Source of the DNA: Acanthosepion esculentum
Lineage: Eukaryota > Mollusca > Cephalopoda > Sepiida > Sepiidae
Direction of reading: 5' to 3'
DNA: 64,000 nt
Assembly (NCBI GenBank): GCA_964036315.1
Contig: OZ038496.1
Location: 21,524,685-21,588,684 of the forward strand
In this document: piece by piece, positions 47,401-58,170 of the stretch
How positions within the stretch are numbered: position 1 is the stretch's first letter
Layout: each line of letters starts with the position of its first letter
Made by a program: the position numbers and the translations under genes
Notes under the pieces: model-generated
What the model was told of the DNA's origin: nothing
What the model saw: only the letters and a program-made list of their open reading frames with translations
Database searches by the model: none

Positions 47401-47669
47401 GGTATTTAAAGTTTTGCATGAAGTGATAGTCACAAGGTTACTATCATCTGTCAGGAAAAGAATTGAGGTTGTTCATCAGTGTAACTGCAATCTATGGTGG
47501 CCCATATGTTCCATGATTGATGGTGTTTTTCCCAGTTTAATGTAGTTCCTTTTCTTTTCTCTCCAGGGATCCCATTTTGAAATCATTCCCTTATTCTGTC
47601 TGTATTGAAGTTTATTCTTGTGTCTGCAATATAGAAGCAGGCTGTTCACAAGTAGTTATGGTTCTTAAA

Positions 47670-47770
47670 GTTTGGATGTTGATTCTATCTATATTTGTAA
47701 AAATGTTGTCTTGTTAAAACATGCACACACATACACATACACGCACACATACACACACACAAAAATAAAC
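47670..47770. repeat. Dispersed fragment plus (CA)n
   Basis: TGGATGTTGATTCTAT, followed by TTGTAAAAATGTTGTCTTGT, resembles 48750-48795. A CACATACACATACACGC-type run follows. Confidence 0.6.
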
Positions 47771-47929
47771 CCAACTGATTTTATTTTTAAAATTTTATCA
47801 GTTTTAAATTAATTCAAATATAAATTCAATTTGTGAACTATCTACACAAGTTATATTCTGGTAGGATTATACTTATGCTGTATGGTAGAGACATTTTTTA
47901 CTCACTAGTATCTAGTTTGGGCCATTTAC

Positions 47930-48335
47930 CTGAAAACTTGGTTTATGATCATATTGCATTGGAACACCAATTCTTGTACAATCACCAAAGTTAAGCAACC
48001 ATGAACCAGTTCAGTACCTAGATGGGTGACTGCTTGGGAATACCAGGTGCTGTAAGCTTGTATGTGCAGATGATGAAATGGATAATGGCTGGGAATTGGA
48101 AATTGGAGAGAAAAGTTCCAATTCCAGTCAGGTTTGTTATATTCACTTATGTGCAAATACCCTTTAGAAAAGTATGAATCCATCTCAGCTATCCCAAGCT
48201 ATGGGTTAGTTAGTAGAATGTGTATTGGTAAATCATTATTATCTCCAAAAATTGTTATAAACTAAAAATATTTTTCTGACTTTAAATAACCTGCAAAAGG
48301 TTGATAAGCCATAAAAAACAAATCAATCAATCAGT
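47930..48335 (+). mobile_element. 5S-headed SINE, + orientation
   Basis: The 5S-like part (47940-48058) includes AAGTTAAGCAACCATGAACC, CAGTACCTAGATGGGTGACT and GGGAATACCAGGTGCTGTAA. The body has AAAGTTCCAATTCCAGTCAG and GGTTTGTTATATTCACTTAT. The tail AAAGGTTGATAAGCCATAAA ends in AAATCAATCAATCA. Confidence 0.85.
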
Positions 48336-48374
48336 CCTGAAAAGACAATGCAATAAAATTGCTGAAAAATGTAA

Positions 48375-48460
48375 AATATTATATTATATTATATTATATT
48401 ATACATACACATGAACCAGTATAACAGTGCCAAGCCATTATCCATTATATTTTGCTCATA
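48375..48460. repeat. (TATAT)n plus 5S-SINE spacer fragment
   Basis: A pentanucleotide ATTAT run (48378-48402) is followed by GAACCAGTATAACAGTGCCA, which matches the spacer between the 5S units at 51531 and 51669. Confidence 0.7.
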
Positions 48461-48849
48461 CTGTTAAAGGCCAAGTCATCATCAAAGCTTAATTCAAACC
48501 AATCATCAGTCAAGGTCTCCTGGGTAATTATGCTTAACTGTCATGCTATCAATCACTTATCAATAAAGAATCAAATAATAAATGATAAATTTCAAAGCAT
48601 GCCACTGCTACAGGGAAGTTGCCATGTTGTTTAATCTGATTTGAAAATGTTTATTCTTCTACAACCAATTGGTATAATTAGATTATAAACATATTCATAT
48701 GTTTGGCCAACCAGATTTAGCTACTCTGTGCAGAAAGGTGTAAATGTGTGGATATTGATTCTATGCTTGTAAAAAGGTTGTCTTGTTAGAACAAAGATAC
48801 AGAAAATAGTCAATTAGTTTTTCAACCAGAGTTCCTAGCAGCCCTAAGT

Positions 48850-48893
48850 GTATGCTGGAACATGTTCTATTTTTAGAACATGTTCCAACATAC
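48850..48893. repeat. Short hairpin, 19-base arms
   Basis: GTATGCTGGAACATGTTCT and AGAACATGTTCCAACATAC flank a six-base loop, with one mismatch. A GTTTATTTTTTCATATTTTG repeat (also at 50980) starts about 10 bases downstream. Confidence 0.85.
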
Positions 48894-48903
48894 TATCGTT
48901 AGC

Positions 48904-48985
48904 GTTTATTTTTTCATATTTTGGTTATTTCATTCACCACTATTCTTTAATTAGAGACCTGAGTTGTAATGGTTGCCAAAGGTCA
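48904..48985 (+). repeat. Repeat shared with 50979-51055
   Basis: GTTTATTTTTTCATATTTTG, then TTCATTCACCACTATTC and TTAATTAGAGAC, then GTTGCCAAA, in both places. Confidence 0.85.
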
Positions 48986-49980
48986 GCAGAAACATTTCAA
49001 TAAACAAATCTATGAATAATCACTTTGAAGCCATAACATATATGAACTTTTAAAAAATGTTTTCATGAAGATATTTTCCACAATAAGAAATAAAAGAGAA
49101 AATATCTTAGTAGACTTAAACACTCCATAAATCACACAATGTTTACAACTACAAAACTTGGCTTTATCTAGCACACAGCAACAATAACTGAACACCCAGA
49201 GGGGATAAAACTCATTAGAAATGGCTTACAAAATCAGGTTGCTAACTATTGCAACACAAGAAGCATCATTGGCTTTTAATGTATGTACTTAGCATAATAA
49301 AAGCACAAATCAGTATTAACTGGACACTTGGTATTTTATTGATTTTTGCATGAACTGATAGTTTGTATATTTCAGAGTTTATTCTGTTTGAGTCATGATG
49401 AAAGAAAAAGTCAAATACTGCTTTTACTAATCCTGTTAAATGAGTCTCAAGCAAACCAAAAATATACAGCTTAACACTATATTGTTTATGCTTCCCTTTT
49501 CCGGGATAACAAATCAAACTCAATTTACATTTGTTTCTCTGTTATTCTTCAAATGACAGCCATATTGAAAAAAAAACTTCTGTTTCTAATATTAACTCTT
49601 TTAACTCTTAGCCCTTCTGCTCTCAGCTATACCAGCAATATTTTTAGAGCTGTAAACAAAGTCAATTTTCCATGAGTACTAAGTGTTTTTGTTGGTTGCA
49701 AAGTTCATTAAAAATCAAACATAAAACCCATTCAAACTTCACTCCAGAGCGCAGACATCTTTGTTTAAAGCTATTCCATTAAGAAAAATGCTGTGAATAG
49801 TCACTATATTAAGCTTTTTAGTGAGCTTATGGTGTACAGTAAAATAGCACACAGCTTGAAATATCAACCTTATTGATTTAGAAGTTTATGATTTTCACTA
49901 TTATAGGAAACAAGAAATTCTTGTCAACTGTTATTTCTATCATTAATCCTTCCTGAGTTGCATTTACAGTAGCCTCACTA
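48986..49980. other. Unannotated AT-rich DNA
   Basis: Short minus-strand ORFs here have no recognisable domain. Confidence 0.5.
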
Positions 49981-49999
49981 TCCCTATTCTTTTTACTAT

Positions 50000-50070
50000 C
50001 ATAGCATAATGGTAAAACCACAGATTCAATAAAAGACAAGACACACCAAGATCTAGGTTCATACTTTTCT
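50000..50070 (+). repeat. Possible tRNA-like SINE head
   Basis: CATAGCATAATGGTAAAACC resembles an A box and CTAGGTTCATACTTT a B box, about 50 bases apart. No tail was recognised, so this is tentative. Confidence 0.3.
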
Positions 50071-50416
50071 TAATCAATGGCATCATTTTAAAAGTGAAAT
50101 CAGCAGGCATTAGCAGAATTTGAAATAAAAACACTGATTCCACGGTAGTAGGATTAGGTAGTAGTAACACCATTTAGAAATACACACTTTCCTTTTCACT
50201 AAGTGAGTGATAAAGAAAACCCTCTCTCTCTCTCTCTCTCTGTGTAATAGACACATACTTCTTTTCCTTCCTTCTATTGTTCCTATCCTCAGTAACTGAC
50301 AAAACCTGGACATAGCTTATGTGGGTCAGTGAACATCATAAAAAAATTAACCAATGACAAAAAAATAAAACAGAAAACACAGATGTGTCAGGCCCAATAA
50401 AAAGAAGAAGAAAACA

Positions 50417-50602
50417 ATGTGCTCAGCAGAAGCAGAAGAAAAAGTGGGAAACTGGTTCGATGTAGCAGTTCAAGTTGCAAGGGCTGGAGATTCATCAGAT
50501 GTCGAGTTTGACCAGACATACAACTCCAGAAGAAAAAGAAGAAGAAAGGATGAATTCAACAAATTAATTTCTGTCAGCCAAAAACACAACAACCCTGTAT
50601 GA
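50417..50602 (+). other. 61-codon ORF, unclassified
   Basis: Less AT-rich and without low-complexity bias until a basic SRRKRRRKDEF stretch. It starts MCSAEAEEKVGNWFDVAV. It could be an exon or element fragment. No splice sites or family were recognised. Confidence 0.2.
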
Positions 50603-50978
50603 ACTCACAAAAGGACTAAAATGATAGTCAACCATTTTAACCACTGTAACCAAATGGAGTCAACAATAAAATGGTACTTATGTATTAGCCCAACCTGCAT
50701 CTCTATATACCATACCACTTTCAAATTCAAATTCAAATATGACATGAAAACATTGCATAATTTAAAGCTTCATTTCACAAGTTTTCATAAATTTGATAAA
50801 TCCTGTTTCTCGTTTTTTGAGAGTTTCTATCAAATAATGTAATTCAATAAAATATATTAAATACCTCAGTGGATTTTATAAAACTGTTTGTCATGTTATA
50901 ATTTTTATTTCTGTCTAAAATTTATAGATGAACAGTTGTTGATATAAAATATTTTTTTTAATGATTGCAATCATTGGG

Positions 50979-51055
50979 GTTTATTTTTTCATATTTTGGT
51001 TATTTCATTCACCACTATTCCTTAATTAGAGACTAGAATTGTAACAGTTGCCAAA
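50979..51055 (+). repeat. Repeat shared with 48904-48985
   Basis: See the matching copy; the two are about 2 kb apart in direct orientation. Confidence 0.85.
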
Positions 51056-51264
51056 AGACAAATGACAAATATATCTCTCAAAAGGAAAAATGGATAAACA
51101 AAAGGATAGCATTAGTATGATGCATGGACCTTTTTCATTGAGACTGGTGGTCAGTTACAGTGAAAATGTGTTTCCTCTTTCACAAGTAATAGCTAAAGAA
51201 CACATGATAGTTTTCTTATCCTTAAGAGTTAGTGGACTCACATAAATTATAGCTAAACATATAT

Positions 51265-51843
51265 ATTGGTTGGTTAGTTGTTTTTGCTCAGCAGCATATT
51301 ACATCTATCGGTTATTTAATGCCAATATCTAAATATTTTGTACACAATTTTATTTCACTTTTGGAAATAATAATAGTTTAGTGATACAAGTCTTACTAAT
51401 TAACAATGCCAAGCCATTATCCTTTACACCACCTGCAAATACAAGCTTACAGCATCTGATATTTCCAAATGGTCACCCATCTAGATACTAACCAAGCTTG
51501 AGGTTGCTTAACTTCAGTGATCATACAGGAACCAGTATAACAGTGCCAAGCCATTATCCTTTACACCACCTGCAAATCCAAGCTTACAGTACCAGATATT
51601 TCCAAGTGGTCACCCATCTAGATACTAACCAAGTTTGAGGTTGCTTAACTTCAGTGATCATACAGGAACCAGTATAACAGTGCCAAGCCATTATCCTTTA
51701 AGCCACCTGCAAATCAAAGCAAAGCTTACAGCACCTGATATTTCCAAGTGGTCACCCATCTATATACTGGCCAGTATCAAGGTTGCTTAGCTTCGGTGAT
51801 CATACGAGAACCAATGTTTCAACATGTCATGGTCATAAGCCTA
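51265..51843 (-). mobile_element. SINE with three tandem 5S-like heads
   Basis: The minus strand starts with a good 5S-like unit (51840-51724), including AAGCTAAGCAACCTTGATAC, GATGGGTGACCACTTGG and AGGTGCTGTAAGCTTT. Two further 5S-like units (about 51671-51582 and 51534-51444) lack the first part and are separated by an ATGGCTTGGCACTGTTATACTGG-type spacer. A body and a tail with GATGTAATATGCTGCTGAGC close the element near 51265. Unit spacing is about 140 bases. Confidence 0.85.
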
Positions 51844-51974
51844 AATACATGTATGTATATATGTGATAAATGTCTATTTATATATTTTTATGGAACATTA
51901 AAAATTACTCTCATAATTTTAACCCTATTACTACTGCTACCATGCAAAATACCAAGTAGCAAAGTCTCTTAGCC

Positions 51975-52290
51975 TGGGAACGCATATACTGGTCCCTTCA
52001 GCAAATGTTACATGGGATCAAATATCACCATGGTTGATTTGTCAAGGAGGTGACTTCTTGACACTATCAGCCTGAGGAGATGATTTCAGTATGCAGCACT
52101 TTTGAGATGTGTCTGAAAACCATGCCACAGGTGGATGCCAGCATTGTAAGTGAAATTAGGTAAACAAAACTGCTTGGAAGCCAATGATGCTTGTGCTTGT
52201 TCAACTACTGATCATGCCAAATTGTGAGTCTCTTCCAGAAACCATAGCTAATGTTTTCTCAGATTAGATGCAGTATAAACCACAGTTCTG
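51975..52290. other. Unclassified, less AT-rich
   Basis: No ORF or known repeat recognised. Probably part of an old insertion. Confidence 0.35.
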
Positions 52291-52369
52291 TTGGTGTTGA
52301 AGAAATACAAATGTGCCTGTGCTAGCCACTATGGCAGATTGACAAACTCGCAAATGAGCAACCAGCCAT

Positions 52370-53030
52370 TATTATTCTTTAGTGGAAACAATGAAATAAT
52401 TCAGAAGAATCAATTGCTAAGTCTGCTGATAGGAAAGATAGTTCCCTGTGTCATGCTAGACATTTTTTTTTGTCAGAACATATCTTATATAGCTATATTT
52501 CACCCTTGCTTTGAATATTGCTGCCACATCTGGTCTGGTGCTCCTGCTATAGATTTAGAGATTCTTGATAAAATATAAAGAAGAATCTACACTGTTATTG
52601 GTCCTGAGCTAGCATCTTGCCCTCAGTCACTTTCTCACCACCATAATGTAGCATTCCATGCCTTTTATATAAATACTTTCATAGCAATTGTTCTTATGAA
52701 CTTTCCTCTATGTTATCTAGACTTATGTATTTAAGTGCAGTATTATATTGGTGGCAAGGTCTCATTGTTTTACAGTTGAAATGGCTAGATGTAAGCATAA
52801 GTTATATGCTAACAGTTTCTTCTATCACAATTCTCACTTGTGGAACTCTCTTCTGGCTTCTTCAAAAACTGATCCTCAAAAATTTAAATGCAATGTCAAT
52901 TGTTAACTTCTGTCTTCTTAATTCTTGTTCTTTTATTGATCTTTCTCTTTAAAAGTGTTTTTTTTTTCATATTCTCTATTACTGAGTAACCCCTTTTGTC
53001 TTAGTGGCTTTATTGCCTTACTTGAGGTGA
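52370..53030 (+). pseudogene. LINE-B 3' fragment, decayed
   Basis: FHPCFEYCCHIWSGAPAIDL and EILDKI (to 52578), then with stops PQSLSHHHNVAF, and near the end a KNLNAMSIVNFCLLNS segment (52870-52930) and the CTTAGTGGCTTTATTGCCTT tail. It is more broken than the 46-kb copy. Confidence 0.8.
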
Positions 53031-53410
53031 AATAATTAAAAAAAAGTATATTAAGCTTCCACACAAAATATTTTACTCTTACAAAAGAATTTATAAGAGT
53101 AATGCAAATATCCCATAGGCTATCTTTTGTACAATGAAAAAGAAATCTTTGAACTATCTTCAAAATTTACACAAATTTTTTTTATTATTTTGCAGTCAGT
53201 CAAATGTAATCTGTTATTTACAAGTTCTAGGAAATACTCAGAAGCTAGGAAAATGAGTTCCATATGAACTTACAGAAAGAAATATTCATCAGTATTTAAA
53301 CAATTATCTTTCTCTTCTTTTTTTGAAATAGAAAAACAGTCATTTTTAGACAAGATTATCACTGGTAATACCAAATGGATTTATTATCAAAATGCAGAAT
53401 AGGCAAAACG

Positions 53411-53970
53411 ATATATAAATTTTTATATCTCAAAAACAATTTTAGAAAAATCAATGTCAGGGTGAAAATCTATTACCACAGTGTGAGATATTTAATAACA
53501 AAAGTGATAAAAACATAAACAAAAAGAAAAAGAAACTCAACAAAACACACATTTTTAAAAAAAAGAAAAATTTTTTAATTTAAAATTTCAGCATCCCATC
53601 TCCTTCATACACATGTGTAGTGAGATCAACATAAGTATTGCTTTAATCTGATGAAATCCTAACAAATGAAATGTATTACAAAAAACTTTTTATAATTTTT
53701 ATATATCAAGAACAATTTTAGGACTATCTATGACAAAGTAGAAATCTTGTTATCACAATATGAGATATTAATAACAAAAGTAAAAAAAAAAAGAAACAAA
53801 AAGAAACTAAATGAAATTGGCATATACCGAAACACATATTTAGAAAAAAAAAGAAAAATTTTAAAATTTAAATTAAAAATTTCCGTATCCACTCTCCTTT
53901 ATGTGCATGTTTAATTGCATCAATCTAAACATAAGTTCAGTCCAATGAAATTCCATAGGATGAGATGCAA
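53411..53970. repeat. ~275-bp tandem duplication, diverged
   Basis: Copy 1 (53411-53690) and copy 2 (53691-53970) share ATTTTTATAT.TCAA.AACAATTTTAG, GAGATAT.TAATAACAAAAGT, and A.CCCA.CTCCTT.AT.C.CATGT in the same order. Confidence 0.85.
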
Positions 53971-54138
53971 TGACACTCCCCACCTAACATCACCATTCAG
54001 CCTGAGAGATTTAACTCTCCCCCTACCAAAGTTGGCATCACCAAAATCACTCTTGCTTTAATATTTGCTCAGGAACTCACCAGAAAACTTTGTCTAAATG
54101 TATGTTAGTAATTTTGATCACTTTTCTGAATGTGAGTC

Positions 54139-54242
54139 TGTGTGTATGTGCGTGCATGCGTGTGTGTGTGTGTGTGTGTATATATATTTATATGTATATA
54201 TATATATATATATTTATTTATATGTATATATATATATTTATG

Positions 54243-54273
<31 letters not shown>

Positions 54274-54310
54274 TTATATATTTATATGTATATATATTTA
54301 TATATTTATA

Positions 54311-54347
<37 letters not shown>
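54139..54347. repeat. (TG)n/(TA)n/TATATG microsatellite block
   Basis: A TG run is followed by TATATA with interspersed TATG and TTTA units. All three + frames are open because the repeat has no stop codons, giving Tyr/Ile repeat peptides that are not real genes. Confidence 0.95.
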
Positions 54348-54352
<5 letters not shown>

Positions 54353-54470
54353 TTTCTGTTTATACATTATTTTTACAAATACACTTTATTTAAATAAATG
54401 CTCTGTTTTTTTAATTAAACAGTACTAATTACATTTACTGGCCTGAATGTTCGAGAAATTTCATAGAAAA
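54345..54470 (+). repeat. ~125-bp direct repeat, copy 1
   Basis: Contains TTTTTTTAATTAAACAGTAC and TAATTACATTTACTGGCCTG. Copy 2 is at 54704-54820. Confidence 0.9.
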
Positions 54471-54703
54471 TATGCGTTCTCCAACAGGAATCCAATCTGT
54501 ATACCTGTATGGAAACTGTCATTGATCTGATGTGCAATATCATTTACCTACAGAAAAGCGTCTGATTAGCAATGTTTAAATTACTGTTTTTAAACACACA
54601 ATCTTTGATGATTTTTCTTGATAGATCATATCTTCTCACGAAACGTATCTTAATGTAAACAATGACAACATATAATGAAATGGAATAAGTCTGACAATTA
54701 TTT

Positions 54704-54830
54704 AATATATTTTCTCTTTATACATTATTTTTATAGATACAATTTATTTAAGAAAATGCTTTGTTTTTTTAATTAAACAGTACTAATTACATTTACCGGC
54801 CTGAATGTTTGAGAAATTTCTCAAACATTC
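54704..54830 (+). repeat. ~125-bp direct repeat, copy 2, ending in perfect palindrome
   Basis: Same blocks as copy 1. Its end, 54803-54830, is a perfect 28-base palindrome (GAATGTTTGAGAAA and its complement), whereas copy 1 ends in non-palindromic AATGTTCGAGAAATTTCATAG. Confidence 0.9.
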
Positions 54831-55099
54831 CAGTGTGGTAAACTGAGTGTTGGAGTCTGTCTGTCCACTTTCCCAAAAAGTGGATATTTGGACTTATACT
54901 AAGAAAAACTTTATAGCTGTTTCACACTCCCTGTACTTAATCCTCCCTCCGACTCGACTCGTAATGTTTCTCCTTTGTAAGCCTGAATTTTTTTTTTGTT
55001 GAATAGATAACTTGCCTATTGCATGCCCCCACCCTTGTAACCATCTACTATGCTAATTCAAATGGGGGTAGGTGATACACATGCATCCCTGAACAACCC

Positions 55100-57640
55100 T
55101 CATTACCCCCCTCTTCCAATGGGTCTTTTAGTACTCATGTACATGAACAAGCTTGTCTCAGTGGCTTTAGGTCTTAGACTGGTACAATGTTTCTGACCTA
55201 AGGCGGAGTTTTGATGCCTTGACTTCTGAGCAGACACGACACGTCCACTCAGGGCATCATGCATGTATCTTCTTTCCTGAGTTGATTGACCCTTCATTAA
55301 GAGTGCTGGAGGTAGACATTTTCTGGGTTTTGGCATTATTCACCTGATAGTCAGGGATCCGAACCTTTGAGTATCTCTGAAAGTGGCTATCCTATCAGCA
55401 GGTGTATAATATTTGGGCTATTATACTGCCATTTTGTGAATGGTTTTCGGACTGTGTACTAGTCTCTGGTGGGGCCTTTTGATAACATGATGAAGAGAAC
55501 TGCTACAGCAATATTTCTGGACAATTCTCTCTCGGTTATTTGTACATGCAACTCCTGTGGGTGTGTCTGTCTCACTGCTTATTAGTCTTCCACCAACCAA
55601 TACACAGATGAAATCATTCAAAATGAAAATGAACAAAACTAGCAAACCCAATCTAAAAATAAACAAAGCAGACCCCACATATACCATCTCCTACACCAAC
55701 ATGAGGTCTCTACATACCAACTTTCCAAAAGTGGAATGCCATTTTCTTCAATCCAAACCGACCTCCTGTTATTTTCTGAAACCAGAATCAATGCCTCAAG
55801 CACACTAGAGGAGCTCACCTCTTATAGCAAAACACAACCACCTAAGTTGTCATGGCCACAGACTCAGAGCCTACATCAAGGACAAATTTCCCTGTGGCAT
55901 ATACACAAAAAACAAGGATCTTAATCTCCCATATATGTGCTTCCATGTGGCACTTATGCATAGTACCTCATTCATCTTTGCTTTCTATCACCCTCATGAT
56001 GAAGAGATGGTAATCTTTGATCGAATATCTGAGAAGATTGATAATATCCTCACTCAGTTTCCCTCAGCTAGATTCCATATCTGCGGTAACTTCAGTATCC
56101 ACCATAAAGAATGGTTAGTCCACATCAACAAAACCGATGATGAAGGCAGATATTACAGAGACTTCTCTATCACCTATGATCTCCAGATCATTGAAGAACC
56201 TACCTATGTTCCAGACATGATGAGACATCAAGCAAACCTCTTCAACTCTTTCTAAATTCCTGCCCTGATAAATGCTTAGCAAAAGTTTTACCCCCCCCCC
56301 CCCGGCATGTCAGACGATGATTCCCAAATCAATGTCCAGATTGATGCCGAACCTAAGGCATCATCTGATGTAGCATTCCATAGAATTAATTTTTGCTATG
56401 TGAAGGCAGACAGGGACATGATGGAATCTCCTTTTCTAGTCTTCTTCAAGCATGCTGCCTCCAAAACCGCTGCCCTTGTCACTGAGTAGATCTTTTCTGA
56501 AGAGTTTTATATCTCCCCAAAAATTTCAACAAAAACCAAACAGTCAGCTCTGGTTCACCCCTGAATGTGCTGCAGCCTAACTCACTGAAACCACTACTTC
56601 TGAAGTTAAATCACAATCTGGGGGTGTCAACAGTCAAAAGCTAGGGACATAAATGCACAGGTCGCACAACAAATCAACAGGGTTCCACTCTCACAGTGAA
56701 ACTTCTATGCACTCTCATCCAAACAAATGTTCCATACTCTATGAGTTCCCTCCCTATCTGACTGTGCAATCCACTATTTATTACTATTTCCAATAATGCA
56801 TGCAAATGACTAAAAGTGCTAAAAAGCTTATTGTCATGCAGTGGGATGATTGCAAATGGCTGCCCTCGCAACCATGCATGACATCGTTGCTCCCTTGCAA
56901 TGTTGGCCATGTTAGACTTACACATCAAACAGGTATGTGCCTGCTTTGCCTGGTGAGGTAAGTGTATTCTCTCACAACAAGTTCAATATCTATCATAAGG
57001 AACGATGTAGTTTGACCCTCACTGCATTCAAAACTATCCACAATTGCTGCAAAAAGTTCTAGAAAATGCCAAGTGCAGCATTGCACAAGCAGTCCAGTAC
57101 AAGTTTGAAAAGAAACAAATGGGATCCCGTGAATTCTGGAATATCACCAATCAAATCATGAACAGAGGTAAAGCAGCTGTGCCCAGAATTATAAATGGTC
57201 CTGAAGTCATATCTTCCTCAACAGACAAAGTGAACTTCTTTTCATTGTTCTTTGCCTCTAACTCAACATTAAACGACAAAGTCCATCCCCAACTTCCCAC
57301 ATCTCACTGAGCACAATTACCATTACAGCACAAGAAGTCTCTAGATTTATCAAAGGCCTTAACCCCCAAAAAGACACAGGCCCAGACAAAATTCCAGCAG
57401 TTGTCCTTAAGAATATCAATCTGGAATTATCCTCAATCCTAGTGAAGTTATTCAACTGCTGCTTGAAGGAGAAATCCTTCACAAGCCTGTGAAAGGTATC
57501 AAGTGTATGCCCAGTTTTCAAGGACATGGATGTGTGATCTTCCCCTTCCCACTACAGACCCATCAGTTGCCTCAGAACCATCAGTAAGCTTTTTGAGGCC
57601 ATAATCAATAAGAAGGTTGAGAAGGATATATATTTTGGTC
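55100..57640 (+). pseudogene. LINE-A copy: 5' region, AP-endonuclease, start of RT
   Basis: After a possible 5' UTR (55100-55590), NMRSLHTNFPKVECHFLQ and LLLFSETRINASSTLEEL (the LLxxSETR box) open an APE-type endonuclease. It continues (55935-56255) with FIFAFYHPHDEEMVIFD, QFPSARFHICGNFSIHHKEW and DLQIIEEPTYVPDM. In this last part the expected GDFN motif reads GNFS, a likely loss of a catalytic Asp. Later parts read FKHAASKTAALVTE, CCKKF then AKCSIAQAVQYKFE, GSREFWNITNQIMNRGKAAV, INGPEVISSSTDKVNFF and, near 57370, KDTGPDKIPAVVLKNI of the reverse-transcriptase fingers. Multiple stops and frameshifts make it dead. It is the longest LINE-A piece in the window. Confidence 0.85.
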
Positions 57641-57765
57641 AATGGCATAACCAGGGCCAGCAGCATATATGCTAATTTTATATTTCCTGTACGATGTGGC
57701 CCCCTTAAAATTAGCTTAAAAATTAGGTCTTCAAAAGCTGCATGATATGCGAGTATATACAGTAA
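57640..57765 (-). mobile_element. MITE fragment related to 63700-63897
   Basis: The minus strand starts TACTGTATATACTCGCATAT and continues AGACCTAATTTTTAAG, matching the left part of the 63.7-kb MITE. It separates the LINE-A 5' part from the following LINE-A tail. Confidence 0.55.
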
Positions 57766-57980
57766 GTCCCACTCAAACAGCTTCTTTCCATGAACCACAG
57801 CCCTGTGGAACCAACTCCCAACAGAATGTTTCCCCAATCACTACAATCTTAACCTGTTCAAGGCTAGGGTTAAACATTATCTTCCACTCCTGTATACACA
57901 AATGGCCTCCTAACGTAACCCTATACTTTGAGTGGCCCTCAGACCTTGTAAAGGATGAACCTTACTGTAAAAAAAAAACT
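57766..57980 (+). pseudogene. LINE-A 3' tail, first of two in tandem
   Basis: Encodes the SHSNSFFP-like, ALWNQLPTECF-type and NLNLFKARVKHYLPLL-type end in broken frames. The noncoding tail GACCTTGTAAAGGATGAACC plus an A-run ends it. Confidence 0.75.
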
Positions 57981-58170
57981 TTGCTTTGTGGAAAAAAATC
58001 CCAGGAGGATGCTTTCCTGACTATGAAAATCTTAACTTCTTCAAGTCTAGGGTTAACTGTTATTTTTCACACACATCCTCATAGACTGTACCCCTTACTC
58101 TTAATGCTCACACAACAACTGCCTTCAGCAACCCTCTTCCTTGAGTGATGCTAGAGCCTTGTATAGGGTG
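57981..58170 (+). pseudogene. LINE-A 3' tail, second copy
   Basis: Again begins at TTTGTGGAA..AATCCCAGGAGGATG and ends GCCTTGTATAGGGTGAACA. It is a separate 5'-truncated insertion, or a local duplication, directly behind the previous tail. Confidence 0.75.

Noticed and set aside
54090..54397. Three overlapping + frames encoding Tyr/Ile repeat peptides
   Set aside because: They are translations of a TG/TA/TATATG microsatellite that lacks stop codons. There is no coding signal.
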